64,000 nt of DNA. Origin: Peribacillus frigoritolerans (GTDB taxonomy: Bacteria; Bacillota; Bacilli; Bacillales; DSM-1321). A model generated the notes under the pieces. That model was not told where the DNA came from. It saw only the letters and a list, made by a program, of their open reading frames with translations, and ran no database searches. Where the stretch lies: assembly GCF_030676415.1 (NCBI RefSeq), contig NZ_JAUUTW010000011.1:1-64000 (forward strand), written 5' to 3'. Positions 9,038 through 19,929 of the stretch are shown piece after piece. Position 1 is the stretch's first letter, and every line of letters starts with the position of its first letter. The position numbers and the translations under genes were made by a program.

Positions 9038-10495
9038 TTGTCACAGAATGAAACACCCTTATACACTGCCTTATTGCAGCATGCAAAAAAAAATCCTGTT
9101 CAATTTCATATTCCAGGTCATAAAAAAGGAAAAGGAATGGACACTGATTTCCGTAATTTCATTGGAGAAAATGCATTATCCATAGATTTAATCAATATCG
9201 CACCACTCGATGACCTCCATCAGCCAAAGGGGATCATTAAACAAGCTCAGGATCTTGCCGCTGAAGCTTTTGGCGCAGATCACACATTCTTTTCCGTTCA
9301 AGGGACAAGTGGAGCAATCATGACGATGGTCATGACAGTCTGCGGACCTGGGGACAAAATCATCGTCCCGAGGAATGTACATAAATCCGTAATGTCTGCC
9401 ATTGTATTTTCCGGAGCGGTTCCCATTTTCATCAATCCTGAAATAGACAAAGATTTGGGCATCTCACATGGAATCACCGTCGATGCCGTTGAAAAAACTT
9501 TAAGGGAACATAGCGATGCAAAAGGATTGCTTGTCATCAATCCCACCTATTTCGGCATTTCGGCTGATTTGCAAAAAATAGTGGAAGTTGCCCATTCCCA
9601 CCAAATCCCAGTACTCGTAGATGAAGCACATGGTGTCCATATACACTTCCATGAAGACTTGCCGATGTCAGCCATGCAAGCTGGAGCAGATATGGCTGCA
9701 ACGAGTGTTCATAAGCTGGGCGGTTCACTAACGGGAAGTTCCATATTAAATGTTAAGGCTGGATTGGTTTCCGCAAATCGTGTTCAAGCCATATTGAGCA
9801 TGCTCACAACCACCTCAACCTCCTATATCCTTCTGGCTTCCCTGGATACAGCTAGAAGACAACTTGCGACGGTAGGCAGGGAAATGATTGATGAAGCGAT
9901 CAATCTCGCAGGGTATATCCGTGAGGCCGTTAATGAGATTCCTTATCTTTACTGTGTCGGCAGCGAAATTCTCGAGAGTGAGGCAGCCTTTAGTTATGAT
10001 CCGACTAAATTGATCATATCCATTAAGGAATTGAATATTACCGGATACGACGTTGAGAAGTGGCTTCGTGAAAAGCATAATATCGAAGTGGAACTTTCTG
10101 ACTTGTACAATATCCTTTGCCTGATAACACCTGGAGACTCAAAAACAGAAGCGGATCTGCTGATCGCTGCCCTTAGAGACTTAGCGGATGAGTTTAAGGA
10201 AATGGCGGCTGAACATGAAAAGATCGAAGTCCTGCTCCCTGATACACCACCACTGGCTTTATCACCCAGGGAGGCATTTTATGCAGAAACCGAAGTGGTT
10301 CCCATTGAGGAATCTGTCGGCAAAATTAGCGCTGAATTCATCATGGTTTACCCGCCTGGAATCCCGATCTTCATTCCAGGTGAATTGATTACTGAAGATA
10401 ATATCAATTACATCCGGAAAAACATCGAAGCCGGCCTTCCTGTTCAAGGCCCTGAGGACCCAGAAATAAAATATTTACGCATCATTAAAAATTGA
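9038..10495 (+). CDS. speA: Arginine decarboxylase (Orn/Lys/Arg decarboxylase fold type I)
   Basis: SpeA makes agmatine from arginine, the first step of putrescine/spermidine synthesis in Bacillus. From the TTG at 9038 the protein has 485 aa, close to the 490 of B. subtilis SpeA. The TTG reads LSQNETPLYT, collinear with the known N-terminus, and follows AAAAGGGG by 10 nt. Motifs are FHIPGHKKGKGMD near the N-terminus, SVQGTSGAIM, VDEAHGVHIHFH and the PLP lysine in ATSVHKLGGSLTGSS. A strong terminator follows. The orientation opposite to the pdh operon matches B. subtilis. Confidence 0.93.
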   Translation: MSQNETPLYTALLQHAKKNPVQFHIPGHKKGKGMDTDFRNFIGENALSIDLINIAPLDDLHQPKGIIKQAQDLAAEAFGADHTFFSVQGTSGAIMTMVMTVCGPGDKIIVPRNVHKSVMSAIVFSGAVPIFINPEIDKDLGISHGITVDAVEKTLREHSDAKGLLVINPTYFGISADLQKIVEVAHSHQIPVLVDEAHGVHIHFHEDLPMSAMQAGADMAATSVHKLGGSLTGSSILNVKAGLVSANRVQAILSMLTTTSTSYILLASLDTARRQLATVGREMIDEAINLAGYIREAVNEIPYLYCVGSEILESEAAFSYDPTKLIISIKELNITGYDVEKWLREKHNIEVELSDLYNILCLITPGDSKTEADLLIAALRDLADEFKEMAAEHEKIEVLLPDTPPLALSPREAFYAETEVVPIEESVGKISAEFIMVYPPGIPIFIPGELITEDNINYIRKNIEAGLPVQGPEDPEIKYLRIIKN

Positions 10496-10507
10496 TTGAC
10501 CCCATCA

Positions 10508-10539
10508 AACCAGAGCAGAGTGCTGCTCTGGTTTTTTTG
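10508..10539 (+). terminator. speA terminator
   Basis: An 11-bp perfect stem AACCAGAGCAG/CTGCTCTGGTT with an AGTG loop is followed by T7. It begins 13 nt after the speA stop. Confidence 0.92.
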
Positions 10540-10603
10540 CCCCTTTTATAATTGAGCACGCAGCTCCCGATAAACTGAAGATTTTCGCTTCATAACTTCT
10601 ATA

Positions 10604-10644
10604 AAAAGGGTGCTCCAGGTTACAACCCTGAAACACCCTTAAAT
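10604..10644 (-). terminator. SR1 terminator
   Basis: On the minus strand GGGTG..CAGG stacks against CCTG..CACCC with one bulged G, followed by TTTTTAT. It lies about 30 nt after the SR1P stop. Confidence 0.85.
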
Positions 10645-10671
10645 TCTATTAATCTTAAAACCTTTTTCCAT

Positions 10672-10797
10672 TTATTTTTCAGAGGCAGCTGTATCACAGC
10701 TTTGGCAGTTGTGATTGTGTGTATATAGTACACTTACTTTTTCATCTTCAAAATGTTCAATCGTGCTATTGCAAGTTTGACATACGATAGTTCCCAT
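10672..10797 (-). CDS. sr1P: GapA-binding peptide SR1P
   Basis: A 41-aa peptide opening MGTIVCQTCN with FEDEKV and two Cys-x2-Cys pairs (CQTC, CQSC), which looks like a small zinc-binding knuckle. In B. subtilis SR1P is translated from SR1 and binds the glycolytic GAPDH GapA, promoting its interaction with RNase J1. The ATG at 10797 follows GGAAGGGG by 8 nt. A longer frame runs upstream to 10875 but would include the SR1 promoter, so it is rejected. rnjA lies about 12 kb away in this window. Confidence 0.92.
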   Translation of the reverse strand: MGTIVCQTCNSTIEHFEDEKVSVLYTHNHNCQSCDTAASEK

Positions 10798-10858
10798 TTT
10801 TACAACCCCTTCCTCTATATTGTATGCATCATTCATATAATGTAACCGCTTTATATGA

Positions 10859-10887
10859 ATTATAATATAACACATTTATTATTTCAA
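10859..10887 (-). promoter_or_regulatory. SR1 promoter
   Basis: On the minus strand: TTGAAA (10882-10887), a 17-nt spacer, TATAAT (10859-10864). The predicted start is near 10852. Confidence 0.88.
10864..10874 (-). promoter_or_regulatory. CcpN operator, proximal
   Basis: TGTGTTATATT on the minus strand matches the published CcpN consensus TRTGHYATAYW at every position. It lies between the -35 and -10 of the SR1 promoter (about -12 to -22), where binding would affect RNA polymerase. Confidence 0.75.
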
Positions 10888-10894
10888 GCTAAAA

Positions 10895-10905
10895 AGTATA
10901 ACATA
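10895..10905 (-). promoter_or_regulatory. CcpN operator, distal
   Basis: TATGTTATACT on the minus strand is a second perfect match to TRTGHYATAYW. It lies about -43 to -53 from the predicted SR1 start, 31 bp (about three helical turns) from the proximal box. Confidence 0.72.
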
Positions 10906-11162
10906 TATACTTTTCCCCATTTAATGAACCCTCATGTTGGAAAAAATTGATTCCAATCGTTCGTTAGACTGATTCTTTTTTAAAAAAACACGAGAATTCA
11001 TTTATAAACGAAGGGCCCTGGAGCTCATTTCATCACACTCCTTGCTTCAGATAGCAAGGTGAAAAAGGAATTTCGCCTTTTAATTTACATATAGATATGT
11101 ATATAATACATCCATAAAATGTTAATATATTCTTACATCCTATCAATCTAAGGGGGATACAC

Positions 11163-11597
11163 ATGACTGAAAATGCCTATATCAAACTTGTTCCTGAGTC
11201 CGCGAAAGGGACTGTAACCATCGAAGACGTGAAAGAATTGCTGAACTATTATCAAATGATCACAGCGAAAACCGGAAAGCAACTGGATTGGGACTATGAT
11301 AAGAAAGCATTTCCTTATGAAATGAAAGAACCAGAAAGAATGAAAGATAAGGCCATATATCTCCAATCCACAGAAGATCGATATCACATGATATTGATAG
11401 GCGTTGACCAAGAAGTCGTTAAGGAAGAAGATGGATCAGAGCGGATTCAATCCTATATCCAATTCACCCTCCCTGAAACAGCAACTTTCGGTGATAAGGG
11501 AAAAGCTAATGAATTGTGTAAGTTCCTTGCTAAGAAATTACGGGCGCAGCTACATCTCTTCAATAAACGGGTGATGTATTATTATCCAAGGAAATAA
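11163..11597 (+). CDS. DUF1885-like conserved hypothetical protein
   Basis: A 144-aa soluble, charged protein that I associate with the Bacillus DUF1885 family (recognised by overall sequence, not by a catalytic motif). It opens with NAYIKLVPES and ends FNKRVMYYYPRK. The C-terminal half, with a GDKGKANELCKFLAKKL helix, is the most conserved-looking part. No signal peptide or membrane segment is present. The ATG follows AAGGGGGATACAC closely. It is monocistronic and converges on the deacetylase gene. The function is unknown. Confidence 0.75.
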   Translation: MTENAYIKLVPESAKGTVTIEDVKELLNYYQMITAKTGKQLDWDYDKKAFPYEMKEPERMKDKAIYLQSTEDRYHMILIGVDQEVVKEEDGSERIQSYIQFTLPETATFGDKGKANELCKFLAKKLRAQLHLFNKRVMYYYPRK

Positions 11598-11601
11598 AAA
11601 A

Positions 11602-11633
11602 AACCTGCAGATGCCGAAATTGGCTCATGCAGG
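11602..11633 (-). terminator. Terminator of the deacetylase gene
   Basis: On the minus strand CCTGCA..GCC pairs with GGC..TGCAGG and is followed by T8. The stem starts within the stop codon region of the deacetylase gene. Confidence 0.75.
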
Positions 11634-12452
11634 CGTTTCAATTAATTTTGGATCAAGGATCTCATAGCCTTTCTTTTGAAAACCTTTCACGATATCCTCT
11701 ATCGCTTCACTGGTCCATTTCCGGTCATGCATCAGTAAATTCGCACCATTTCCTAAATAAGGGCTATTCAACATGATCTCCGTTAAAGCTTTTTTATCCT
11801 GATACTCTTTTTCCCAGTCATATCCGTATGTCCAATTCATGACCAGCATTTTTTCTTTCTCAGCGACTTTTTTTGAATGCTCGGTATTCGATCCAAATGG
11901 CGCCCTGAAGTACTTGGGGCGTACCCCTATTATGCCCTCAACCAAATTGTTCAATTTTACGATTTCCCGCTCTTGTTCCTTTTCGTTCAACTCTTTTAAA
12001 TTCACATGGGAATACGTATGATTGCCGATAGAAAAACCCATTTCATGAATTTCTTTCAGCATCGCTTTGTTTTCATCATTTTCAAGAAAGTGACCGTTCA
12101 CGAAAAATATCGCAGGTACTTCAAGCCGCTTCAGGGTTTGGGCTATTTCCAGAGAATATTTATCAGGTGCATCATCAAATGTTAACAACACCACTTTCGG
12201 ATTTGCATCCCCAATGGGTTTAAATGACCAATTCCCTTTATCCACCCGATATTCTGCCTTTACATTCCCTTCGCCAATTGTTTTTGACGTTTCTTTTTTC
12301 AAATCTTTCTCTTGCTGGCTTTCATCTTGGACCGTCGTTGTCGTTTCCACACTTTTTTCATTCTCATTTTCAGTTTGACCGGAACTCGGATCATTACAAG
12401 CCAACAATAAAAATGATACTACTGTAAATAATGCTACTGCTTTGTTAATCAT
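11625..12452 (-). CDS. Polysaccharide deacetylase family lipoprotein
   Basis: A 275-aa lipoprotein: the N-terminal signal ends in LLLAC, so it would be anchored at Cys19 outside the membrane. An acidic linker of about 45 residues follows, then a NodB-type deacetylase domain. The domain carries the metal/catalytic motif TFDDAPD, the metal His pair NHTYSH, RAPFG and the late LLMHDRK. These enzymes deacetylate N-acetylglucosamine in peptidoglycan or a related glycan; the exact substrate is unknown. It resembles B. subtilis YxkH in architecture. A small membrane-protein gene lies 43 nt upstream on the same strand. Confidence 0.88.
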   Translation of the reverse strand: MINKAVALFTVVSFLLLACNDPSSGQTENENEKSVETTTTVQDESQQEKDLKKETSKTIGEGNVKAEYRVDKGNWSFKPIGDANPKVVLLTFDDAPDKYSLEIAQTLKRLEVPAIFFVNGHFLENDENKAMLKEIHEMGFSIGNHTYSHVNLKELNEKEQEREIVKLNNLVEGIIGVRPKYFRAPFGSNTEHSKKVAEKEKMLVMNWTYGYDWEKEYQDKKALTEIMLNSPYLGNGANLLMHDRKWTSEAIEDIVKGFQKKGYEILDPKLIETPA

Positions 12453-12495
12453 GATTCCTCCGTGATTTCTTGTGTCGTCGAGGCTTACGAAAAAT

Positions 12496-12753
12496 TCAAT
12501 AAACGGGTACTAGCGTTTCCAAAAGGATTTGTAATATCCCGTAACATAATAGACTTATCACGGTAACAAGCATGGTTCGCCTATTGGATTTTAAAATCAT
12601 TTTACCAATGTAAATGGCCAGATAAGAAAAGACCAGAAACATGAATACTTTGAAAACGAATCGATCGTTGACAGACAGCCATTCAACTAATGTATACCCA
12701 CTCCAAACGATTAGTTGAAAGAGGATTACCAGATAATTTTTCAAGTGATCCAC
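12496..12753 (-). CDS. Small membrane protein, unknown function
   Basis: 85 aa with about three hydrophobic segments (residues 6-22, 32-50, 62-82) separated by short charged loops. I do not recognise the family. It is co-directional with and 43 nt upstream of the deacetylase gene, so they may be cotranscribed. The frame begins with GTG at 12753. A TTG at codon 4 lies 6 nt after GGGGTG and is an equally plausible start. Confidence 0.6.
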   Translation of the reverse strand: MDHLKNYLVILFQLIVWSGYTLVEWLSVNDRFVFKVFMFLVFSYLAIYIGKMILKSNRRTMLVTVISLLCYGILQILLETLVPVY

Positions 12754-12984
12754 CCCATTTTAATATGAATATATCAGCCATGATCTTTTTATTGGCAAAA
12801 AGTATTCCTTTAGCACATCGCTCATCTTATTTTTTATCCTCTATTGCCTTTTTCAAACCCTTTCAAGGAAAAAAGTAAGAAGTCCTTTTTATAGCTTATG
12901 CCCTTTTTGTCCTTTTCATTTAACTAGTGAGAAGAAAATCATGAATGGGGAGTCATCCTTCATTTTTGTAAATCTGGTCAATAC

Positions 12985-13018
12985 AAAAAAAGCGTACTGC
13001 TTTAGGCAGTACGCTTTT
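12985..13018 (-). terminator. pdh operon terminator
   Basis: A perfect AGCGTACTGC/GCAGTACGCT stem with a CTAAA-type loop, followed on the minus strand by T7. It lies about 12 nt past the pdhD stop. Confidence 0.93.
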
Positions 13019-13029
13019 ATAAAAATCAA

Positions 13030-14442
13030 TTACTTAATGATGTGAATAGGAGTTCCAAGGGCAACTTCAGCAGCTTCCATTGTGATTTCCCCTAAAGTTG
13101 GATGTGCATGGATTGTCATCGCAATATCTTCGGCAGTCATTCCAGCTTCGATAGCCAAACCAAGTTCTGCAATCATATCAGAAGCGTTTGGTCCTGCAAT
13201 TTGTGCTCCTATAACCAATCCGTCTTCTTTGCGAGTGATAAGCTTCACAAATCCGTCCGTATTATTTAATGAAAGAGCACGTCCATTTGCAGCGAATGGG
13301 AATTTAGAAGCAAGCGCTTCGATTCCAGCTTCCTTCGCTTCTTTTTCATTATAACCGACAGAAGCAAGTTCCGGTTCAGAGAATACAACAGCCGGAATAG
13401 CAAGATAGTCGATTTCAGATGAATGTCCTGCAATGGCTTCAGCTGCAATTTTACCTTCATAAGAAGCTTTATGAGCCAACTGAGGTCCAGAAACGATATC
13501 ACCGATTGCGTAAATGTTTTTCACGCTTGTACGGCATTGTTTATCCGTTTCGACCAAACCACGGTCAGTCATTTTGATTCCGACTTGTTCCAAGCCGATT
13601 TCAGCAGTATTTGGACGACGTCCAACAGTTACTAAAACGTAATCGGCTTCAACTTTTTTCTCTTCGCCTTTTACTTCATAAGTAACGGTTACACCTGTTT
13701 CAGTTTCTTCCACGCCTTTAGCATTTGCTTTAGTAACAATTTCAGCACCCTTGTTTTTAAGGTTACGCTTAACAAGTGCTGCCATTTGTTTTTCAAAGCC
13801 TGCTGAAAGAATTTCTTCTGTACCTTCAAGGATGGTCACTTTAGTGCCAAAGCTTGCGAATGCTCCGCCAAGCTCAGTTCCAATGTAACCTCCGCCGATT
13901 ACCACGATCGAGCTTGGAACTTCTTCCAAAGCAAGAGCGCCAGTGGAATTAAGTACACGTTTCGTATATTTAAATGACGGAATCTCGATTGGCGATGAAC
14001 CAGTGGCGATGATTGCGTTTTTAAATGTATATGTTTGGGCTGAGTCATCATTCATAACACGGATGCTGTTTTCATCAACGAAGTAAGCTTCGCCAGTTAC
14101 AACATCAACATTATTACCTTTTAACAGGCTGCTGACACCGCCTGTTAATTTTTTTACAATAGTACCTTTCCAAGCTTGTACTTTAGCAAAATCAACCGTA
14201 ACTTTTTCTGCAAAGATACCCATATCTTCTGAATGCTGAGCTTCATGGAAACGGTGTCCAGCCGAAATTAAAGCTTTCGATGGGATACAGCCTACATTCA
14301 AACAAACTCCGCCGATTGTTCCTTTTTCAACGACCGTCACTTTCTGTCCAAGCTGTGCTGCGCGAATTGCGGCAACATATCCCCCTGGGCCTGAACCGAT
14401 CACTAAAGTATCTGTTTCGATTGGAAAATCTCCTACTACCAT
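13030..14442 (-). CDS. pdhD: Dihydrolipoamide dehydrogenase (E3)
   Basis: E3 of the pyruvate dehydrogenase complex reoxidises dihydrolipoamide with FAD and NAD+. The 470-aa protein has the FAD motif [14 protein letters not shown] (about residues 16-29) and the redox disulfide [13 protein letters not shown] (about 44-56). It also has the NAD motif [12 protein letters not shown] and the C-terminal His-Glu pair in HAHPTLGE. It follows pdhC by 3 nt and ends the operon. Bacillus uses one E3 for several complexes, so it may also serve 2-oxoglutarate dehydrogenase. Confidence 0.97.
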   Translation of the reverse strand: MVVGDFPIETDTLVIGSGPGGYVAAIRAAQLGQKVTVVEKGTIGGVCLNVGCIPSKALISAGHRFHEAQHSEDMGIFAEKVTVDFAKVQAWKGTIVKKLTGGVSSLLKGNNVDVVTGEAYFVDENSIRVMNDDSAQTYTFKNAIIATGSSPIEIPSFKYTKRVLNSTGALALEEVPSSIVVIGGGYIGTELGGAFASFGTKVTILEGTEEILSAGFEKQMAALVKRNLKNKGAEIVTKANAKGVEETETGVTVTYEVKGEEKKVEADYVLVTVGRRPNTAEIGLEQVGIKMTDRGLVETDKQCRTSVKNIYAIGDIVSGPQLAHKASYEGKIAAEAIAGHSSEIDYLAIPAVVFSEPELASVGYNEKEAKEAGIEALASKFPFAANGRALSLNNTDGFVKLITRKEDGLVIGAQIAGPNASDMIAELGLAIEAGMTAEDIAMTIHAHPTLGEITMEAAEVALGTPIHIIK

Positions 14443-14445
14443 TGT

Positions 14446-15804
14446 TTACGCCTCCATTAACAATAATTCTGGGTCGTTCAATAACTTTTTGATATGATTC
14501 AATGCATGTTGAGCTGTTGCTCCATCAATCATGCGGTGATCAAAGCTCAGTGATAATGCCAGAACTGGAGCGGCGATAATTTCCCCGTCGCGTACAATTG
14601 CTTTTTCGGCAATGCGTCCAATCCCTAGAATGGCAACTTCTGGATGATTGATTACAGGTGTGAACCATTGACCGCCTGCGGAACCGATATTCGTAATGGA
14701 GCAAGAAGCACCTTTCATTTCGTTAGGAGCCAATTTGCCGTCACGGGCTTTCGTCGCTAATTCATTAATTTCTTGTGAAATAGCAAAAGTTGATTTACGA
14801 TCTGCATCTTTTACAACTGGAACGAGCAGTCCTTTGTCTGTGTCTGCTGCAATTCCGATATTGTAATAGTGTTTATGGATAATCTCACTAGCCTCATCAT
14901 CAAATGATGTGTTAAGCATAGGGAATTCACGTAATGCACTCGTTAACGCTTTAACAACATAAGGTAGGAATGTAAGCTTGATTCCTTTTTCTGCAGCAAT
15001 TTCCTTGAATTTCTTACGGTGAGCAACCAATAGCGTCACATCGACTTCATCCATTAATGTTACATGCGGAGCTGTCTGTTTGGATTTAACCATTGCTTTT
15101 GCGATCGCTTTTCTCATGCCGCTCATTTTCTCGCGAGTTTCAGGATATTGCCCTTCTGGAATTGAAACTTTTTGTTTTTCGGTTGTTTCCGTATCATTTT
15201 GTTGTGAAGCTTCACTTTGAGCTGCTGGTTGCTGTGGAGCAGTTTTGCCGTTTTTGAAAGCATCTATGTCTTCTTTCATGATGCGGCCATTATCCCCAGA
15301 ACCAGAAATCTCACGAATATTTACCCCTTGTTCGCGTGCATATTTCCTAACAGAAGGCATAGCGATAATACGTCGTGAAGGATCTACCTCAACCTGTGGT
15401 TGTAATCCCGCGCCCGTTACTCCACTATTTTCTTGAACCGGAGCAGCCTCTTTCTTGACTTCCTGTCCAGCTTCAGCAGTTGCTTGAACCTGGGCCTCCG
15501 TATCCTTCTCACCTTCTGCCTTCGCTTCTTCTCCATGATCCCCTTTAAACTGAAGATTTTCATAACCTGGAGCATCGAATGTTACAAGTACATCGCCAAC
15601 AACGGCAACCGTTCCTTCTTGAACAAGGATTTCTTCAACGGTACCTTCCACCGGGGATGGGATTTCAACAACGGCCTTATCGTTTTGAACCTCGCAAAGC
15701 ACGTCATCTTCTTGAATCTTATCTCCTGGTTTTACAAACCATTTCACTATTTCACCTTCGTGTATACCTTCTCCGATATCAGGGAGTCTAAATTGGAATG
15801 CCAC
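14446..15804 (-). CDS. pdhC: Dihydrolipoamide acetyltransferase (E2)
   Basis: The core of the Pdh complex, 452 aa from a GTG start. Domains in order are: one lipoyl domain (about residues 3-77) with the lipoylated Lys in [11 protein letters not shown]; an acidic/Ala-rich linker; a peripheral subunit-binding domain (about 130-165); an Ala/Gln linker; and the acetyltransferase domain with [10 protein letters not shown]. The GTG at 15804 follows AGGAGG by 9 nt and gives [11 protein letters not shown], collinear with known PdhC. A TTG three codons upstream abuts the ribosome binding site and is rejected. The 119-bp gap to pdhB, which holds the inverted repeat TTGCAT/ATGCAA (15861-15879), may contain an internal promoter as reported in B. 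subtilis. Confidence 0.96.
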   Translation of the reverse strand: MAFQFRLPDIGEGIHEGEIVKWFVKPGDKIQEDDVLCEVQNDKAVVEIPSPVEGTVEEILVQEGTVAVVGDVLVTFDAPGYENLQFKGDHGEEAKAEGEKDTEAQVQATAEAGQEVKKEAAPVQENSGVTGAGLQPQVEVDPSRRIIAMPSVRKYAREQGVNIREISGSGDNGRIMKEDIDAFKNGKTAPQQPAAQSEASQQNDTETTEKQKVSIPEGQYPETREKMSGMRKAIAKAMVKSKQTAPHVTLMDEVDVTLLVAHRKKFKEIAAEKGIKLTFLPYVVKALTSALREFPMLNTSFDDEASEIIHKHYYNIGIAADTDKGLLVPVVKDADRKSTFAISQEINELATKARDGKLAPNEMKGASCSITNIGSAGGQWFTPVINHPEVAILGIGRIAEKAIVRDGEIIAAPVLALSLSFDHRMIDGATAQHALNHIKKLLNDPELLLMEA

Positions 15805-15923
15805 TGAGTTCAACCTCCTATATTAAATCATACTTAGTGCTTCGAATAAAGTCCTTTATCTTGCATTGCGTTCATGCAAAATCACTTTCCCAAGCAGGAC
15901 ATTCATTCCATTACTTAAGATTG

Positions 15924-16901
15924 TTAAAACTTCAAGACTTTAGTCGCCGTTTCAATAATGTCTTTATAATTAGGGAGCCATACTGTTTCAGCTTGTGAAA
16001 ACGCGAATACCGTATCAGCAGCAGCCACTCGCAGTACTGGAGCATCCAAGCTCAAAATGGCACGTTCGTTAATTTCCGCTACAACATTCGCTGCTATACC
16101 AGCTTGCTTTTGTGCTTCTTGAACAACGATAGCGCGTCCTGTTTTTTCTACAGAAGCAATGATTGTATCAATATCCAATGGAGATACAGTCCGTAAGTCG
16201 ACCACTTCGACGGAATGACCTTCCTTAGCCAATTCCTCAGCTGCCTTGATGGATTCCTGTACCATCGCACCATACGTAATAATGGATAAATCCGTTCCTT
16301 CTCTTTTCACATCCGCTTTTCCTAATGGAATCGTATATTCTTCTTCAGGAACTTCCTGACGGAAAGAGCGGTACAATTTCATGTGCTCAAGGAAAATGAC
16401 AGGGTCATTATCACGAATCGCTGAAATCAATAAGCCTTTTGCATCGTAAGGAGTTGAAGGGATAACTACTTTTAACCCTGGTTGCTGAGCCATTAAACCT
16501 TCTAAGCTATCAGCGTGCATTTCCGGAGTATGCACTCCGCCTCCAAAAGGTGAGCGAATTGTAACCGGTGCACTGTAACGTCCGCCTGAACGGTAACGCA
16601 TACGAGCAAGCTGACCGCTTACGGAGTCCATTACTTCATATATGAATCCGAAGAATTGAATTTCAGGAACAGGACGGAAACCTTGTAAAGAAAGACCGAC
16701 CGCTAATCCACCGATTCCAGATTCAGCAAGAGGTGTATCGAATACACGATCTTCGCCGAATTCTTTTTGAAGATTTTCCGTTGCACGGAAAACTCCTCCA
16801 TTAAGACCAACATCTTCCCCAAAAACGAGTACATTCTCGTCATTTTTAAGTTCTGTACGTAATGCTTCTGTAATTGCTTGAATCATCGTCAATTGAGCCA
16901 T
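15924..16901 (-). CDS. pdhB: Pyruvate dehydrogenase E1 beta subunit
   Basis: E1-beta pairs with PdhA to decarboxylate pyruvate on thiamine diphosphate. The 325-aa length is exactly typical. Visible signatures are [15 protein letters not shown], the interface segment [27 protein letters not shown] and the C-terminal transketolase domain with [11 protein letters not shown]. It is separated from pdhA by 3 nt and from pdhC by an unusually long gap of 119 bp. Confidence 0.96.
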   Translation of the reverse strand: MAQLTMIQAITEALRTELKNDENVLVFGEDVGLNGGVFRATENLQKEFGEDRVFDTPLAESGIGGLAVGLSLQGFRPVPEIQFFGFIYEVMDSVSGQLARMRYRSGGRYSAPVTIRSPFGGGVHTPEMHADSLEGLMAQQPGLKVVIPSTPYDAKGLLISAIRDNDPVIFLEHMKLYRSFRQEVPEEEYTIPLGKADVKREGTDLSIITYGAMVQESIKAAEELAKEGHSVEVVDLRTVSPLDIDTIIASVEKTGRAIVVQEAQKQAGIAANVVAEINERAILSLDAPVLRVAAADTVFAFSQAETVWLPNYKDIIETATKVLKF

Positions 16902-16904
16902 GGC

Positions 16905-18113
<1,209 letters not shown>

Positions 18114-18166
18114 TTATTTTTCCCTTAAGACCAATCCTCAAACGTGGATATACTTAATATGTCTCA

Positions 18167-18195
18167 ATCTTATTCTGTACCATAAAAAAAATCAA
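18167..18195 (-). promoter_or_regulatory. Candidate pdhA promoter
   Basis: On the minus strand TTGATT (18190-18195), a 17-nt spacer and TAAGAT (18167-18172), about 147 nt before the pdhA start. It is a moderate match, and other AT-rich hexamers nearby could serve. Confidence 0.4.
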
Positions 18196-18623
18196 GGAAA
18201 ATGATACAAGAATTTTTATAGATTAAGTTTACAAGATGAATTAACATCAAGTCAATCACTTGGAGTTCCTTATAATTTTGATTTAATAGAATTTCCAATA
18301 CTCATACTTCTTCTCTGTATTAGTTTTCACTTTACAACTGTACCATTAAAATTCCCGTATTTATCAATTTAAGGATGGTTAAGGATAACATTTCAATTCC
18401 CCAGCCTATCAGATCAATTCCAAAACCGCTTTAACTAAAGGCATTTGAGCCTTTAAAATAATATTCCAAAAAATAATCAAACGCTTTCATATTAGTCTGC
18501 TGTTAGATTTTTATTTATCGTTTTTTTTTAGTACAGGTATGAAAATTTCACATCAAGCTGGTTGCACAAAAAAGACCATTTTAGAATTCTTTAGTCCATA
18601 AATGAACTCGATTGAACAAAATA

Positions 18624-18650
18624 TGGGCTGTGAGTGAGGATCACAGCCCA
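18624..18650 (-). terminator. ykyA terminator
   Basis: A perfect 10-bp stem TGGGCTGTGA/TCACAGCCCA with a 7-nt loop, followed on the minus strand by a T-rich stretch. It lies 13 nt beyond the ykyA stop. Confidence 0.82.
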
Positions 18651-18662
18651 TCATTATTTATA

Positions 18663-19325
18663 TTACTTTGTTGAATCAGCCATTTCTATGCCGGAACTAT
18701 CATAAAAACTTTCTTTTTTTTGATTTGATTTTTCCGTTAATGCATTAAATTCCTCATTCGCTTTCAAAACTTTTGTATAAGAGGTATTTATTTTCTCGAT
18801 TTGCACTTGTAATTCATCCATTTTCAAATCCTCTTTTTTAAAAAGTTCATATAATTCACGATCATAAGCAAGACTTTGTTGATAGGCATCATATAAATTA
18901 TCGTAGGTGCTATAGCGCTCACTCATGACCTTTTTCATTTCAGTCGCTTCTTTTTTTATCTTTTCATCCTCTATTTTCCTGATTTGTTCATCTATCTGAT
19001 TAAATTGTTCTTTTGAGGATTGCATACTGCTTTGTTCCTTTTCAATTATTTTTTCCCTTTGGTCGATATTCTTGGTGGCTTCATCTGAAAGCTGGACGAT
19101 CTGTTCATAATCATCCAATCCAAGTTTAATGATTTTCTCATATTTTTCTTTTTCTTTTTTCTCCAAATCATTAAGAGGCTCTTGATGCTCGGTGAAATCA
19201 CTTTCTTTTTCTGCAGTTTTCTCTAGGATTTTGTGGATTCTTTCTTCCGGCGAACCATTAAAACAACCAGTCAAGATCACTAAAGAAAGAAGTAAAATAA
19301 CATATGGACCAAAACGATTCAACAT
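18663..19325 (-). CDS. ykyA: YkyA-type putative cell-wall-binding lipoprotein
   Basis: A 220-aa lipoprotein with signal and lipobox LTGC (lipidated Cys21), followed by an almost entirely alpha-helical, Lys/Glu-rich body with coiled-coil character to about residue 200. It matches the YkyA family (putative cell-wall binding lipoprotein) of Bacillus, which sits beside def and pdhA in B. subtilis, as here. It would reside on the outer face of the membrane. Its function is not established. Confidence 0.87.
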   Translation of the reverse strand: MLNRFGPYVILLLSLVILTGCFNGSPEERIHKILEKTAEKESDFTEHQEPLNDLEKKEKEKYEKIIKLGLDDYEQIVQLSDEATKNIDQREKIIEKEQSSMQSSKEQFNQIDEQIRKIEDEKIKKEATEMKKVMSERYSTYDNLYDAYQQSLAYDRELYELFKKEDLKMDELQVQIEKINTSYTKVLKANEEFNALTEKSNQKKESFYDSSGIEMADSTK

Positions 19326-19534
19326 AGACAGCTCCTTCTGATAGTTCTTCGAAGATTCATTTCTCTAAATTCCCTGATAAGCCGCAGACACTTGTTACAA
19401 TCATATTCCGAACAGGTTTTTTTCATTACTGGGCGCTAGCCTACACCCTTTAAACCATACTGCATAGGCTGTAGGGACCGTTTCTAATCAGAGTGGTCAG
19501 CATTTTAATAATACAAAAACGGAGGTATGAAATT

Positions 19535-19690
19535 ATGTATGGAGGTTACAACCAGGATTGTTGTTATCCGGTTTCCGTTTCACCCAGCTATGGTTATGGT
19601 GATGGTGGAGGCTGCGGCTTTGGAAGCGGCTTCGCCATTATCATTGTCCTGTTCATTCTACTAATCATTGTCGGCGCGTGCTTATGCTAA
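19535..19690 (+). CDS. YjcZ/SscA-type small sporulation protein
   Basis: 51 aa: a Tyr/Gly/Cys-rich head ([12 protein letters not shown], then a glycine-rich stretch) followed by one hydrophobic helix [16 protein letters not shown] and a CLC tail. This is the hallmark of the YjcZ family of small Bacillus spore proteins. The ATG at 19535 follows CGGAGG by 10 nt. A frame open to 19493 lacks these signals. It probably localises to the spore or forespore membrane. Confidence 0.88.
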   Translation: MYGGYNQDCCYPVSVSPSYGYGDGGGCGFGSGFAIIIVLFILLIIVGACLC

Positions 19691-19929
19691 GCAGATAATT
19701 ACTATTACCTTTACCCGAAAATGTTAACTATTTACCCTGATTCAAAAAAAATGATTGATTTTTTTAAATAGACCTCATCACGCAAATAAAATAATGGCGG
19801 GGGGGATTTAATCGACTTGATTCCATCCCTTCCATTTTTCTTTCATTAAGATCATCCATTAACTTTCAGTATTATTTTTGTTAAAATAACCCTATACATA
19901 TTATAAGAATTTTTATGGGGTGAAAGATT

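Larger units (their letters stand above)
10601..10852 (-). ncRNA. SR1 dual-function regulatory RNA
   Basis: A minus-strand transcription unit with a near-consensus sigma-A promoter, a short ORF (SR1P) and a Rho-independent terminator (hairpin about 10605-10641 followed by T5). It spans about 250 nt, against 205 nt for B. subtilis SR1. Its position between speA and pdhD, and the SR1P peptide it encodes, identify it. In B. subtilis SR1 base-pairs with ahrC mRNA to block its translation, and CcpN represses SR1 under glycolytic conditions. Both ends are inferred from promoter and terminator positions. The ahrC pairing region was not verified. Confidence 0.85.

Noticed and set aside
10798-10875. 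Upstream extension of SR1P to 10875
   Set aside because: Includes the SR1 -10 box; the shorter ORF has the ribosome binding site and matches the known peptide start.
15861-15879. TTGCAT/ATGCAA dyad in the pdhB-pdhC gap as a terminator
   Set aside because: Only 6 bp, no GC-rich stem and no T-run; at most a weak structure or part of an internal promoter.
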